A stretch of 29,699 nucleotides of DNA from a virus, in IMG/VR virus record IMGVR_UViG_3300042465_001993, positions 1 through 29,699 of that record; one strand, given 5' to 3'. The notes under the pieces are model-generated. The model was not told the DNA's origin. It did no database searches and worked only from the letters and a program-made list of their open reading frames with translations. Every line of letters starts with the position of its first letter. Within the stretch, counting starts at the first letter, position 1. Both the position numbers and the translations under genes were made by a program. This document shows positions 1 to 6,497 of this stretch, piece by piece.

Positions 1-106
1 CGCCAAGGGTGGCAAAACCAATCAGCAGATGCGCGAACTTGGTCGCGGTCTGGCAAAGGTTGCCAACCAGAAGAAGTCTTCGTTCACCTACAAGAAGGGT
101 GGCTGA
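1..106 (+). CDS. C-terminal end of a phage head-region protein (5' truncated)
   Basis: An open frame enters from the left edge (first full codon at base 2) and ends at a TGA at 104-106. Only 34 residues are visible; they are rich in Lys, Gly and Gln and end in Tyr-Lys-Lys-Gly-Gly. The next start codon follows one base later, so the two genes are probably cotranscribed. Its position just before the small basic protein and the adaptor suggests a capsid-proximal gene, but nothing in the fragment identifies a family. Function unknown. Confidence 0.7.
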   Translation, partial: AKGGKTNQQMRELGRGLAKVANQKKSSFTYKKGG

Positions 107-107
107 A

Positions 108-368
108 ATGGCTAAGTTCAGCAAAAAGATGATGGGCAAGGAAGTCGGAGATGCCTCCGTCTATGCCGAGCCCCACACGATGAAGGGCGGCAAGGTCGCT
201 CTGGGCAACGGTACTCAGAAAGAGCCGACCGCTGCCAATCGTGTAAACATGTCTGTTGGCAACATCACCCGCGACGGGTACAACCCTGCCCCCAAGACTT
301 CGGGTATCAAGACCCGTGGCAACGGTTGTGCCACCAAGGGAACGATGGCTCGCGGCCCGATGGCTTGA
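108..368 (+). CDS. Small basic conserved phage protein (86 aa)
   Basis: The ATG at 108 sits one base after the upstream stop. An in-frame ATG at 9 exists but lies inside the preceding gene, so I prefer 108. The 86-residue product is basic and rich in Lys, Gly and Thr, with no membrane segment or signal peptide. It begins MAKFSKKMMGKE and has a Gly/Lys/Arg-rich C-terminus ending ARGPMA. I recall similar short proteins beside adaptor or capsid genes in aquatic phages, but know of no assigned role. The position between a head-region gene and the head-tail adaptor suggests a minor virion or head-completion protein; that is inference. Confidence 0.75.
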   Translation: MAKFSKKMMGKEVGDASVYAEPHTMKGGKVALGNGTQKEPTAANRVNMSVGNITRDGYNPAPKTSGIKTRGNGCATKGTMARGPMA

Positions 369-375
369 GGTTCTT

Positions 376-1026
376 ATGAACTACACGGAGTTGAAGACTG
401 CGGTTGAGGATTACACGGAGAACTCTTTCTCCGCGACCGACTTCGCCACTATGACGGAGTTGGCCGAGCAGAAAATCTACAACACTGTCCAACTGCCGTC
501 ACTTCGTAAGAACGTCACCGGCACGCTCACGGTCAACAACAAGTACCTTCAGTGCCCTTCGGATTTCCTGTCAGTGTTTTCTCTGGCGGTGATCCTGGCA
601 GATGGGTCGTATGAGTATCTGCTTGATAAGGATGTGAACTTCATCCGACAGGCATACCCCACGCCCACGAGCACCGGCACTCCTCGGTACTACGCCATCT
701 TCGGCCCCCGGTCAGATGATCCAAATGAACTGACGTTCATTGTTGGTCCGACCCCGAGCGCCAGTCTGTCGGTAGAGTTGCACTACTTCTACTACCCGGT
801 CTCGATTGTTACCGCAAACACCTCTTGGCTTGGCGACAACTTTGACTCTGTGCTGTTCAACGGCGTGATGGTCGAAGCCGCCCGGTACATGAAGGAAGAG
901 CAGGACGTTGTTGCCATGTACGAGCAGCAGTTTGCTCAGTCTCTGATCCTGTTGAAGCAACTGGGCGATGGCAAGAACCGTCAAGACGCTTACAGGAACG
1001 GGCAGGTTAGGGTGAAGGTGGGCTGA
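376..1026 (+). CDS. Head-to-tail adaptor protein (SU10-type)
   Basis: The ATG at 376 gives 216 residues; an earlier in-frame ATG at 256 would overlap most of the previous gene, so it is rejected. The start NYTELKTAVEDYTE, the predicted helix with ATMTELAEQKIY, the central beta-rich part (SVELHYFYYP) and a C-terminal helical segment (GVMVEAARYMKEEQDVVAMYEQQF) match what I know of the SU10-type phage adaptor family. These proteins form the ring below the portal in short-tailed phages and connect the capsid vertex to the tail. Length is normal for the family. The stop overlaps the next start by one base. The family assignment is from recognition, not an alignment. Confidence 0.75.
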   Translation: MNYTELKTAVEDYTENSFSATDFATMTELAEQKIYNTVQLPSLRKNVTGTLTVNNKYLQCPSDFLSVFSLAVILADGSYEYLLDKDVNFIRQAYPTPTSTGTPRYYAIFGPRSDDPNELTFIVGPTPSASLSVELHYFYYPVSIVTANTSWLGDNFDSVLFNGVMVEAARYMKEEQDVVAMYEQQFAQSLILLKQLGDGKNRQDAYRNGQVRVKVG

Positions 1027-1445
1027 TGCCAATCGTTCAAACGCAGACCACCTCCTTCAAGAAGGAGTTGTACCAGGGCATCCACGATCTGACGACGGAT
1101 GTCCTGAAGATTGCTTTGTACACCGGCAACGCAGACCTCAACGAAGACACGACCGTTTACACAACGACGGCAGAGATCACGGGAACTGGGTATGTGGCAG
1201 GCGGAAAGATACTGACCGGCACGACCATCAACAGTTCTGGATACACGGCCTTTGTGGACTTCGACAACGTGGAATGGAACCCCGGCGCGTTTACAGCGCG
1301 GTGTGCCCTGATCTACAACTCCAGTAAAGCCAACCGTTCCATCGCCGTGTTGGACTTCGGGTCAGACAAGACCTCGACCACCACCTTCACCATCGTCATG
1401 CCGGTCAACGACGCCAACAGTGCGCTGATCCGGTCTTCCAATTAA
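1026..1445 (+). CDS. Putative phage tail/virion structural protein (139 aa)
   Basis: The start overlaps the adaptor stop (TGATG). The product opens MPIVQTQTTSFKKELYQGIH followed by DVLKIALYTGNADLNEDTT and is then beta-rich with Thr and Gly, ending in a strand-like segment TTTFTIVMPVNDA. This arrangement, an 'is delivered as a small structural subunit with Thr-rich strands' type, recurs in aquatic phage tail regions. No catalytic motif, signal or membrane segment is seen. Placement directly after the adaptor and before other Thr/Ser-rich tail genes supports a virion role, but the specific function is unknown. Confidence 0.65.
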   Translation: MPIVQTQTTSFKKELYQGIHDLTTDVLKIALYTGNADLNEDTTVYTTTAEITGTGYVAGGKILTGTTINSSGYTAFVDFDNVEWNPGAFTARCALIYNSSKANRSIAVLDFGSDKTSTTTFTIVMPVNDANSALIRSSN

Positions 1446-1455
1446 GGAGCATCAA

Positions 1456-2034
1456 ATGAGCATTGAAAAGGCCAAGGCCACTGACATCGTTGGCGGTGGG
1501 CTGATTGCAAACACCGGATCGTCTGAGGGCGCAAAGGCAACGGGCAAGTACACCGTTGAGTGCTACGACAAGGACGGCAACCTCAAGTGGGTTGCTGAGA
1601 CGCCCAACCTCGTGGTCAACGTCGGTCTTCAGTACATGGCAGGCTCTGCACTGACCTCGACTGCTCAGATCACCACTTGGTATCTGGGTCTGTATGGTTC
1701 GGGCGCGACCAACAGCCCCGCTGCCGGTGATACGATGGCTTTGCACGGTGGTTGGACGGAAGTGACCGCCTACAGCGAAGCCAACCGCCCGACTGCCACG
1801 CTTGCTGCCGCAACGAACGCCAACCCTTCTGTGGTGACCAACACCGCAAGCAAGGCCGTGTTCACCATCAACGGCACGACGACTGTGGGTGGGGCGTTCC
1901 TGACCTCCAACAACACCAAAGGTGGCACGACGGGCACGCTGTTCTCGGCGGCTGACTTCTCTGCTCCCGGCGACCGCTCGGTGGTTTCTGGCGACATTCT
2001 GAACGTGACGTACACCTTCAGCCTGTCCGCCTAA
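1456..2034 (+). CDS. Putative phage structural protein, Thr/Ala-rich (192 aa)
   Basis: A strong AAGGAG site at 1444-1449 precedes the ATG at 1456. After a short N-terminal stretch the protein contains KYTVECYDKDGNLKWVAET and PNLVVNVGLQYMAGSAL, then a Thr/Ala/Ser-rich beta domain ending NVTYTFSLSA. The segment 'DGNLKW...T.NLVVN.G' is a pattern I associate with phage tail-fibre-linked or decoration-like virion proteins. There are no membrane segments. It is spaced 10 bases after the preceding gene and followed by a repeat-containing tail gene. Virion structural role is inferred. Confidence 0.65.
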   Translation: MSIEKAKATDIVGGGLIANTGSSEGAKATGKYTVECYDKDGNLKWVAETPNLVVNVGLQYMAGSALTSTAQITTWYLGLYGSGATNSPAAGDTMALHGGWTEVTAYSEANRPTATLAAATNANPSVVTNTASKAVFTINGTTTVGGAFLTSNNTKGGTTGTLFSAADFSAPGDRSVVSGDILNVTYTFSLSA

Positions 2035-2044
2035 AGGATGATCC

Positions 2045-2794
2045 GTGGCCGAAGGCGGATGGGGTTCAGGCACCTGGGGTCAGGCCGGTTGGGGTGAATC
2101 GGTATATGACCGCGATGTCGCTGAGACAGCGACAGGTGCTGACTCCGTTTTCGCCTCGGCTTCAATTCAGCCCGCTGTAGCAGAGACCGCTACCGGCACT
2201 GATGCAATTGCCGGGGTAGTCGAGATTTACGGGGCTGTCAGTGAAACAGCCACTGGCACAGATCAGGTTGTTGCCGGTGCAGAATACGCCCGATCCGTTG
2301 CGGAAACCGCTTCCGGCGCAGACAGCGTAGCGGCTCAGGCCGAATACAACCGGGAGGTTTCAGAAACTGCCTCCGGTCTGGATCAGGTTCTTGCCCTGTT
2401 TAACCCCAACGCGGCGGTCAGCGAGACGGCGTCCGGGGCAGACGCAACAGAGGCAGCATTTGCTTTCTACAGCGATGTAGCCGAGACGGCTTCTGGTGCG
2501 GACAGCGTTAGCGCAAGCCAAGAAATACAAGGCGCGGTGGCTGAGACTGCTACCGGCGCTGATCAGGTTAGCACCAATCACGAAATCCAAAGCGCGGTTG
2601 CTGAAACCGCGACGGGTGCAGATGCAGTTTCTGCCGAAGCACGGTTCTTTGCTGCTATTCAAGAAACTGCAACGGCAACAGACTCAATTACGGGTCGCAG
2701 GTTCTGGGAACCTGTGGATGACATTCAGACTGCCAATTGGCAGAATATCAACAACGTGCAATCGTCCGGTTGGACGACCATTCCGACGACGTAG
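2045..2794 (+). CDS. Repeat-containing phage tail protein (ten 20-residue repeats)
   Basis: It starts at a GTG (2045) with AAAGGA just upstream; the nearby ATG at 2038 is in another frame. The 249-residue protein has a Trp/Gly-rich N-terminus (GGWGSGTWGQAGWGES, residues 4-19), then ten consecutive repeats of 20 residues (about residues 24-219) with the core VAETATGADSV (variants S for A, T or S at position 7, A/T/L before D). A C-terminal segment carries two NWQNI/GWTTI-like Trp motifs. Regular beta-type repeats of this sort suggest an extended fibre or stalk. Neighbouring genes are tail adhesins. No enzymatic motif is present. Exact function unknown. Confidence 0.7.
   Translation: MAEGGWGSGTWGQAGWGESVYDRDVAETATGADSVFASASIQPAVAETATGTDAIAGVVEIYGAVSETATGTDQVVAGAEYARSVAETASGADSVAAQAEYNREVSETASGLDQVLALFNPNAAVSETASGADATEAAFAFYSDVAETASGADSVSASQEIQGAVAETATGADQVSTNHEIQSAVAETATGADAVSAEARFFAAIQETATATDSITGRRFWEPVDDIQTANWQNINNVQSSGWTTIPTT
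2114..2701 (+). repeat. Coding tandem repeat, 60-base period, 10 copies
   Basis: Ten in-register repeats of 20 codons each lie in the preceding gene. The invariant core is E-T-A at repeat positions 4-6, then T or S, then G (A in the tenth copy), any residue, then D. At DNA level the copies are diverged, with many synonymous changes, so the period is kept by protein selection rather than recent slippage. No copy is shorter or longer than 20 residues except the last, which runs into the C-terminal segment. Confidence 0.85.
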
Positions 2795-2803
2795 GAGCCT
2801 TAG

Positions 2804-3583
2804 ATGCCCACCTCATACACCTCCCTTTTGGGTCTGGCCCTGCCGGTCACAGGTGAACTGTCTGGTACCTGGGGCGACACGGTCAACGACTACATCACCC
2901 AATATCTTGATGCGTCTGTTGCAGGAACGCAGACTATCAGCGGAAGCCAGACTGCGGTCACCCTGAGTAAAACCACTGCATCGTCACTGTCTCAGGCGGG
3001 GGTGGGATCGACGGGTTCGTCTCAGTACATGATCATCAACTGCACGGGTAACCCGGCAGGTCTTCTGACGATCACTGCACCTGCGGCCAGTAAGCCTTAC
3101 ATCGTCATCAACGGCACTTCAACTTCGCAGTCCGTCAAGATTGTGGGGGCAGGCCCGACCACGGGTGTGACCATCCCCTCTGGGCAGCGTGCCCTGGTTG
3201 CATGGAATGGCAGCGACTTCGTTCAGGTTGGCGCTTCTGCGGGTGGGTCAAACACCCAAGTCCAGTTCAACAGCAGCGGCGCTTTGGCGGGATCAGCAAA
3301 CCTGACCTTTGACGGCACGACGCTGACTGCCAATACGCTGGCGTTGACGAACCCGCTGACTGTTGGGAATGGTGGAACGGGCCTTTCAACGACAACCGCC
3401 TATAGTGTGGTGTTTACGGGCACGACTGCAACGGGCAACTTCCAAGCGTCAGCAGGCCCAGGCACTTCTGGTCAGGTGCTGACATCCAACGGCGCGGGGG
3501 CGCTTCCGACCTTCCAAGCCCTCCCGGCTTCTGGCGTTTCCAAGGGCCAGAGTATTGTTTTCGCAATGGTCTTCGGCCTGTAA
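2804..3583 (+). CDS. Tail fibre-like protein (259 aa)
   Basis: A GGAG site overlapping the upstream stop precedes the ATG at 2804. The N-terminal part contains TGELSGTWGDTVNDYITQYL, a pattern I know from fibre-like proteins of aquatic phages. The centre is Ser/Thr/Gly-rich with PYIVINGTSTSQSVKI, and the C-terminal part carries VGNGGTGLSTTTAYSVVFTG followed by QVLTSNGAGALPTFQ, a motif typical of phage tail-fibre shafts. There is no signal peptide or hydrophobic membrane segment. The gene is one of a run of tail genes and may form a trimeric shaft or connector. Assignment is by motif recognition only. Confidence 0.7.
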   Translation: MPTSYTSLLGLALPVTGELSGTWGDTVNDYITQYLDASVAGTQTISGSQTAVTLSKTTASSLSQAGVGSTGSSQYMIINCTGNPAGLLTITAPAASKPYIVINGTSTSQSVKIVGAGPTTGVTIPSGQRALVAWNGSDFVQVGASAGGSNTQVQFNSSGALAGSANLTFDGTTLTANTLALTNPLTVGNGGTGLSTTTAYSVVFTGTTATGNFQASAGPGTSGQVLTSNGAGALPTFQALPASGVSKGQSIVFAMVFGL

Positions 3584-3592
3584 GGAGCAAAC

Positions 3593-3970
3593 ATGGCAAA
3601 CCCAAACATCGTCAACGTCACGACAATTGTCGGCAACAACAGCAGCGTTTCGCTGTCCACCACGAGCGCCACCAGTCTGGTGAGCAATGCTGCCTCTAGC
3701 AACAAGGTCTTCAAGATCAATATGATCATGGTGGCCAACGTGGACGGCACCAACGCTGCTGACATCACCATCAACAAGTACAGCGCAGCAGCCCTGGGCG
3801 GTACGGCTTTCCCGATTGCCTCGACCATTTCGGTCCCGGCAGACGCCACGCTGATCATCCTTGACAAGACTACCTCCCTGTACCTGCTTGAGAACGAGTC
3901 CATCGGGGCTGTAGCAGGCACGGCAAGTGATCTTGTGGTGACGACCAGTTGGGAAGAAATCAACTCCTGA
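3593..3970 (+). CDS. Small beta-rich virion protein (125 aa)
   Basis: AAGGAG at 3582-3587 precedes the ATG at 3593. The product is 125 residues: a Ser/Thr-rich N-terminus, then VFKINMIMVANVDGTNAADI, a predicted strand pair, and DATLIILDKTTSLYLLENES near the C-terminus. It looks like a single compact beta-sandwich domain. I recall similar small proteins in tail regions of T4-like and other aquatic phages, without a known role. Location between a fibre-like gene and an adhesin with a propeller domain suggests a tail-tip or decoration protein. Confidence 0.65.
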   Translation: MANPNIVNVTTIVGNNSSVSLSTTSATSLVSNAASSNKVFKINMIMVANVDGTNAADITINKYSAAALGGTAFPIASTISVPADATLIILDKTTSLYLLENESIGAVAGTASDLVVTTSWEEINS

Positions 3971-3982
3971 TAGGAGGCAGCG

Positions 3983-5206
3983 ATGCCGCTTCGTCCTCCT
4001 GCCGGGTTTATCTCGGCAAACTATGACCCGCTGAAGAACCCGGATGCGCCGACCAGTGTAAGCGCCTCTGGCGGAGATGCTCAGGCGTCGGTGTCGTTTA
4101 CCGCTCCGACCAACACAGGTGGTTCGGCCATCACGGCGTACTACGCAGTCTCTAACCCCGGTCAGATCACTTCCTCGGGGACATCTTCTCCAGTCACCGT
4201 CACTGGTCTGAGCAACGGCACGAGTTACACGTTCCAAGTCTGGGCACTGAACAGTTTTGGCCCTGGCCCCTTCAGCGCGGCTAGTGGGAGCGTGACGCCT
4301 TCTACACCAAGAGGCTTGTTTGGTGGTGGCCAAAACTCATCTGGCTCGGGCACCAACGTAAACACCATTCAATACATAACCATAACCACAACTGGAAACT
4401 CTACTTACTTTGGAGACTTGACAACTACTGGAGCAACGACTGGACTTGCTTCTTCCACGAGGGGAGTATTTGGCCCCATTGGCGCTCCATTTGTTGCGGC
4501 GAATACAATAAATTATGTAACTATAGCCTCAACTGGGAACGCTTCTAGTTTTGGGCAACTTTCTGTTGCACGCGCACCGCTTGCAACTTGTTCCTCGTCA
4601 ACCCGTGGATTATTTGCCGGTGGCGATGATGGTAGTGCTCGATCAAACGTGATTGACTACATTACTATTGCATCTGTAGGTAACGCAACAGATTTTGGCG
4701 ATCTTACGGTCGCAAGAAACTCAGCAGCAGGTTGCGCATCCCCAACAAGGGGTGTTTTTGCAGGCGGCGCAGAAACTGGTGGTGTTACTGTAAATGTAAT
4801 AGATTATGTAACTATAGCAACTACAGGTAATGCAACAGATTTTGGAGACTTGAGTCAAAGTACGCAGGCCGCCGGAGGTTGCTCATCTTCGACTCGCGGA
4901 TTGTTTGCAGGCGGTTATGGCGCATCTGGCAGCCCAGTCAATGTAATTGAATATGTCACTATCGCGTCTGTAGGTAATGCAACAGATTTTGGTGACCTTA
5001 CCCAATCGGTATTACATTTGGCCGGATGTTCATCAGCAACCCGAGGAGTTTTTGGCGGCGGAGCAACTATCAATTCTTCTTCAGCAACAACAAATGTTAT
5101 CCAATATGTAACTATTGCATCCGTAGGAAATGCAACAGATTTTGGAGATTTGTCGTCTGGTCTATGGTATCTTGGCGCCTGCTCTAACTCCCACGGAGGT
5201 CTATAA
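3983..5206 (+). CDS. Fibronectin III plus six-repeat propeller-like adhesin (407 aa)
   Basis: AGGAGG at 3972-3977 precedes the ATG. Residues about 20-105 form a fibronectin type III domain (PDAPTSVSASGG..., GSAITAYYAVS, GLSNGTSYTFQVWALNSFG). From residue 110 to the end there are six repeats of 48-50 residues, each opening R-G-[LV]-F-[AG]-G-G and containing a [IV]-[DQEN]-Y-[IV]-T-I core, then GNATDFGDL-like text. The last residues (SNSHGGL) look like the first strand of a seventh repeat, which could close a propeller. A carbohydrate- or surface-binding role is likely. Codon and base use are clearly AT-richer in the repeats than in the fibronectin part. Confidence 0.75.
   Translation: MPLRPPAGFISANYDPLKNPDAPTSVSASGGDAQASVSFTAPTNTGGSAITAYYAVSNPGQITSSGTSSPVTVTGLSNGTSYTFQVWALNSFGPGPFSAASGSVTPSTPRGLFGGGQNSSGSGTNVNTIQYITITTTGNSTYFGDLTTTGATTGLASSTRGVFGPIGAPFVAANTINYVTIASTGNASSFGQLSVARAPLATCSSSTRGLFAGGDDGSARSNVIDYITIASVGNATDFGDLTVARNSAAGCASPTRGVFAGGAETGGVTVNVIDYVTIATTGNATDFGDLSQSTQAAGGCSSSTRGLFAGGYGASGSPVNVIEYVTIASVGNATDFGDLTQSVLHLAGCSSATRGVFGGGATINSSSATTNVIQYVTIASVGNATDFGDLSSGLWYLGACSNSHGGL
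4310..5203 (+). repeat. Six kelch-like coding repeats, about 147-base period
   Basis: Repeats start near residues 110, 160, 208, 256, 305 and 354 of the adhesin. The last four are also similar as DNA: a near-identical 17-mer (aatgcaacagattttgg, first copy with one change) begins at 4682, 4829, 4976 and 5129. The first two copies are more diverged. This pattern suggests more recent duplication or homogenisation in the distal part of the array. Confidence 0.75.
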
Positions 5207-5208
5207 CC

Positions 5209-6129
5209 ATGCCTAGTTATTCCGGCGTATGGACTCTCACGGCTCAGTTCCAGGCTATTGGGCAGAACAACTGGACTGGCCTGCCTGTTAGTATTGATTT
5301 ACTTGTCATTGCGGGTGGCGGTGGCGCTGTTGGCGCATACAGCACAAGTTATGAAGGATCTGGCGGAGGTGGTGCTGGAGGTGTTGTTTATAAAACGTCG
5401 TATTCAGCCGATATTGGTTCTGCGTATACGGTTACTGTAGGCGCAGGCGGCGCTGCTGTTGTAGCCACGGGAGCAGCACAAGTCGCCAATAACGGATCAG
5501 ATAGCCTGTTTGGAAGTAGCGTCATCGTTTCCAAAGGTGGCGGTGGTGGTGGCGGGTATCAGATTGGCGGTACTGGCGGAAGCGGTGGCGGCTCCGGTTA
5601 CGGATACACAACCGGCGGAACATCTAACCAAAGCAGTTCTGGCACAAGCGCCGGTGGAACCTCGTATGGAAATGCCGGTGGTACGCGCGGGACTACAACC
5701 GTTCTCGGTGGATCCGGCGGCGGCGGCGCGGGTGGCGTGGGTGGCACTGTTGTTACGCCCCCGATTTACAACGGTGGAGCGGGTGGTGCAGGTATTGCAA
5801 ACTCCATCACTGGATCGTCTGTTACCTATGCTGGTGGTGGCGGCGGCGGCGCAGGCTACACAGGTGGAGGAACTGGGGGCGCTGCCGGATCAGGTGGCGG
5901 TGGCCGAGGGTCTGACACCGGAACAAGCAATGCAACAAGTGGTACAGCAAATACTGGCGGTGGCGGTGGCGGCGGTGTAAACACATTCCCCGCAGGGAAT
6001 GGTGGCTCCGGTGTTGTCATCATCAGCGCGCCGCGAGCAGCCGCATCTACGACGGGCTCACCGACCGTCACGACATCTGGTGGCCGCACCATCTACACGT
6101 TCAATGCTTCTGGCAGCATCACTTTCTGA
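5209..6129 (+). CDS. Glycine-rich tail-tip adhesin-like protein (306 aa)
   Basis: The ATG lies two bases after the upstream stop. Residues 1-35 form a short leader domain including PVSIDLLVIAGGGG. The centre (about 35-265) is dominated by poly-Gly blocks (GGGGAGG, KGGGGGGGYQ, YAGGGGGGAG) separated by Thr/Ser-rich spacers, and the C-terminus reads NGGSGVVIISAP, then SGGRTIYTFNASGSITF. The GGxGVVI...YTF ending is the hallmark of the phage glycine-rich domain family. Glycine-rich blocks in known phage receptor-binding tips (for example T-even gp38-type adhesins) pack as polyglycine-II helices with variable loops between. A receptor-binding role is inferred. Confidence 0.75.
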   Translation: MPSYSGVWTLTAQFQAIGQNNWTGLPVSIDLLVIAGGGGAVGAYSTSYEGSGGGGAGGVVYKTSYSADIGSAYTVTVGAGGAAVVATGAAQVANNGSDSLFGSSVIVSKGGGGGGGYQIGGTGGSGGGSGYGYTTGGTSNQSSSGTSAGGTSYGNAGGTRGTTTVLGGSGGGGAGGVGGTVVTPPIYNGGAGGAGIANSITGSSVTYAGGGGGGAGYTGGGTGGAAGSGGGGRGSDTGTSNATSGTANTGGGGGGGVNTFPAGNGGSGVVIISAPRAAASTTGSPTVTTSGGRTIYTFNASGSITF

Positions 6130-6137
6130 GGTAACGC

Positions 6138-6497
6138 ATGGCGCACTTTGCAGAGATTGACTCCCAAGGCACTGTGCTGCGGGTAATCGTCGTCCACAAT
6201 AACGAACTTATAGATAACGGCGGCGAGTCTGAATCCAAAGGGATTGCCTTCTGCCAATCCTTGTTTGGCGGCAACTGGGTGCAGACTTCCTACAACGCCA
6301 ACTTTCGCAAGAACTATGCGGGAGAGGGTTTCACCTACGACGCGGTGCGTGACGCTTTTATCCCGCCGAAGCCATATCCTTCGTGGGCACTAAATGAAGA
6401 CACCTGCCGGTGGGATTCTCCCATCCCCTATCCCACGGATGGGAAACGCTATACCTGGGACGAAACCCAACAAGCATGGATTGAGGTGCAGCCATGA
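6138..6497 (+). CDS. Conserved small phage tail-region protein (119 aa)
   Basis: GAGGTAA just upstream supports the ATG at 6138. The protein starts MAHFAEIDSQGTVLRVIVVH, then FCQSLFGGNWVQTSYNANFR, KNYAGEGFTYD, RDAFIPPKPYPSW and a C-terminal DGKRYTWDETQQAW. I recognise this as a family widespread in marine phages, usually found next to tail fibre or adhesin genes and without an assigned function. Aromatic residues are strikingly frequent (many Trp, Tyr, Phe). Its stop overlaps the start of the LamG protein by four bases, indicating translational coupling. A tail accessory or fibre-assembly role is plausible but unproven. Confidence 0.7.
   Translation: MAHFAEIDSQGTVLRVIVVHNNELIDNGGESESKGIAFCQSLFGGNWVQTSYNANFRKNYAGEGFTYDAVRDAFIPPKPYPSWALNEDTCRWDSPIPYPTDGKRYTWDETQQAWIEVQP

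Noticed and set aside
2038-2040. ATG as start of the 20-residue repeat gene
   Set aside because: It is in a different frame from the repeat protein; the GTG at 2045 fits the frame and the ribosome binding site.
1405-2073. 222-codon minus-strand frame
   Set aside because: It lies opposite two well-supported plus-strand genes with good ribosome binding sites; its Arg/His/Val-rich text has no domain-like pattern.
3449-4333. 294-codon minus-strand frame
   Set aside because: It covers parts of three plus-strand genes and shows antisense-type composition rich in Arg and Cys.
4600-5200. CRISPR-like regularly spaced repeats
   Set aside because: The 17-mer repeats are 147-153 bases apart, in frame, and part of protein repeats; there are no direct repeat/spacer features.
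5500-6000. Possible simple-sequence repeat of GGY/GGC triplets as a non-coding microsatellite
   Set aside because: The triplets lie in frame in a glycine-rich domain with a recognised conserved C-terminus, so they are coding.
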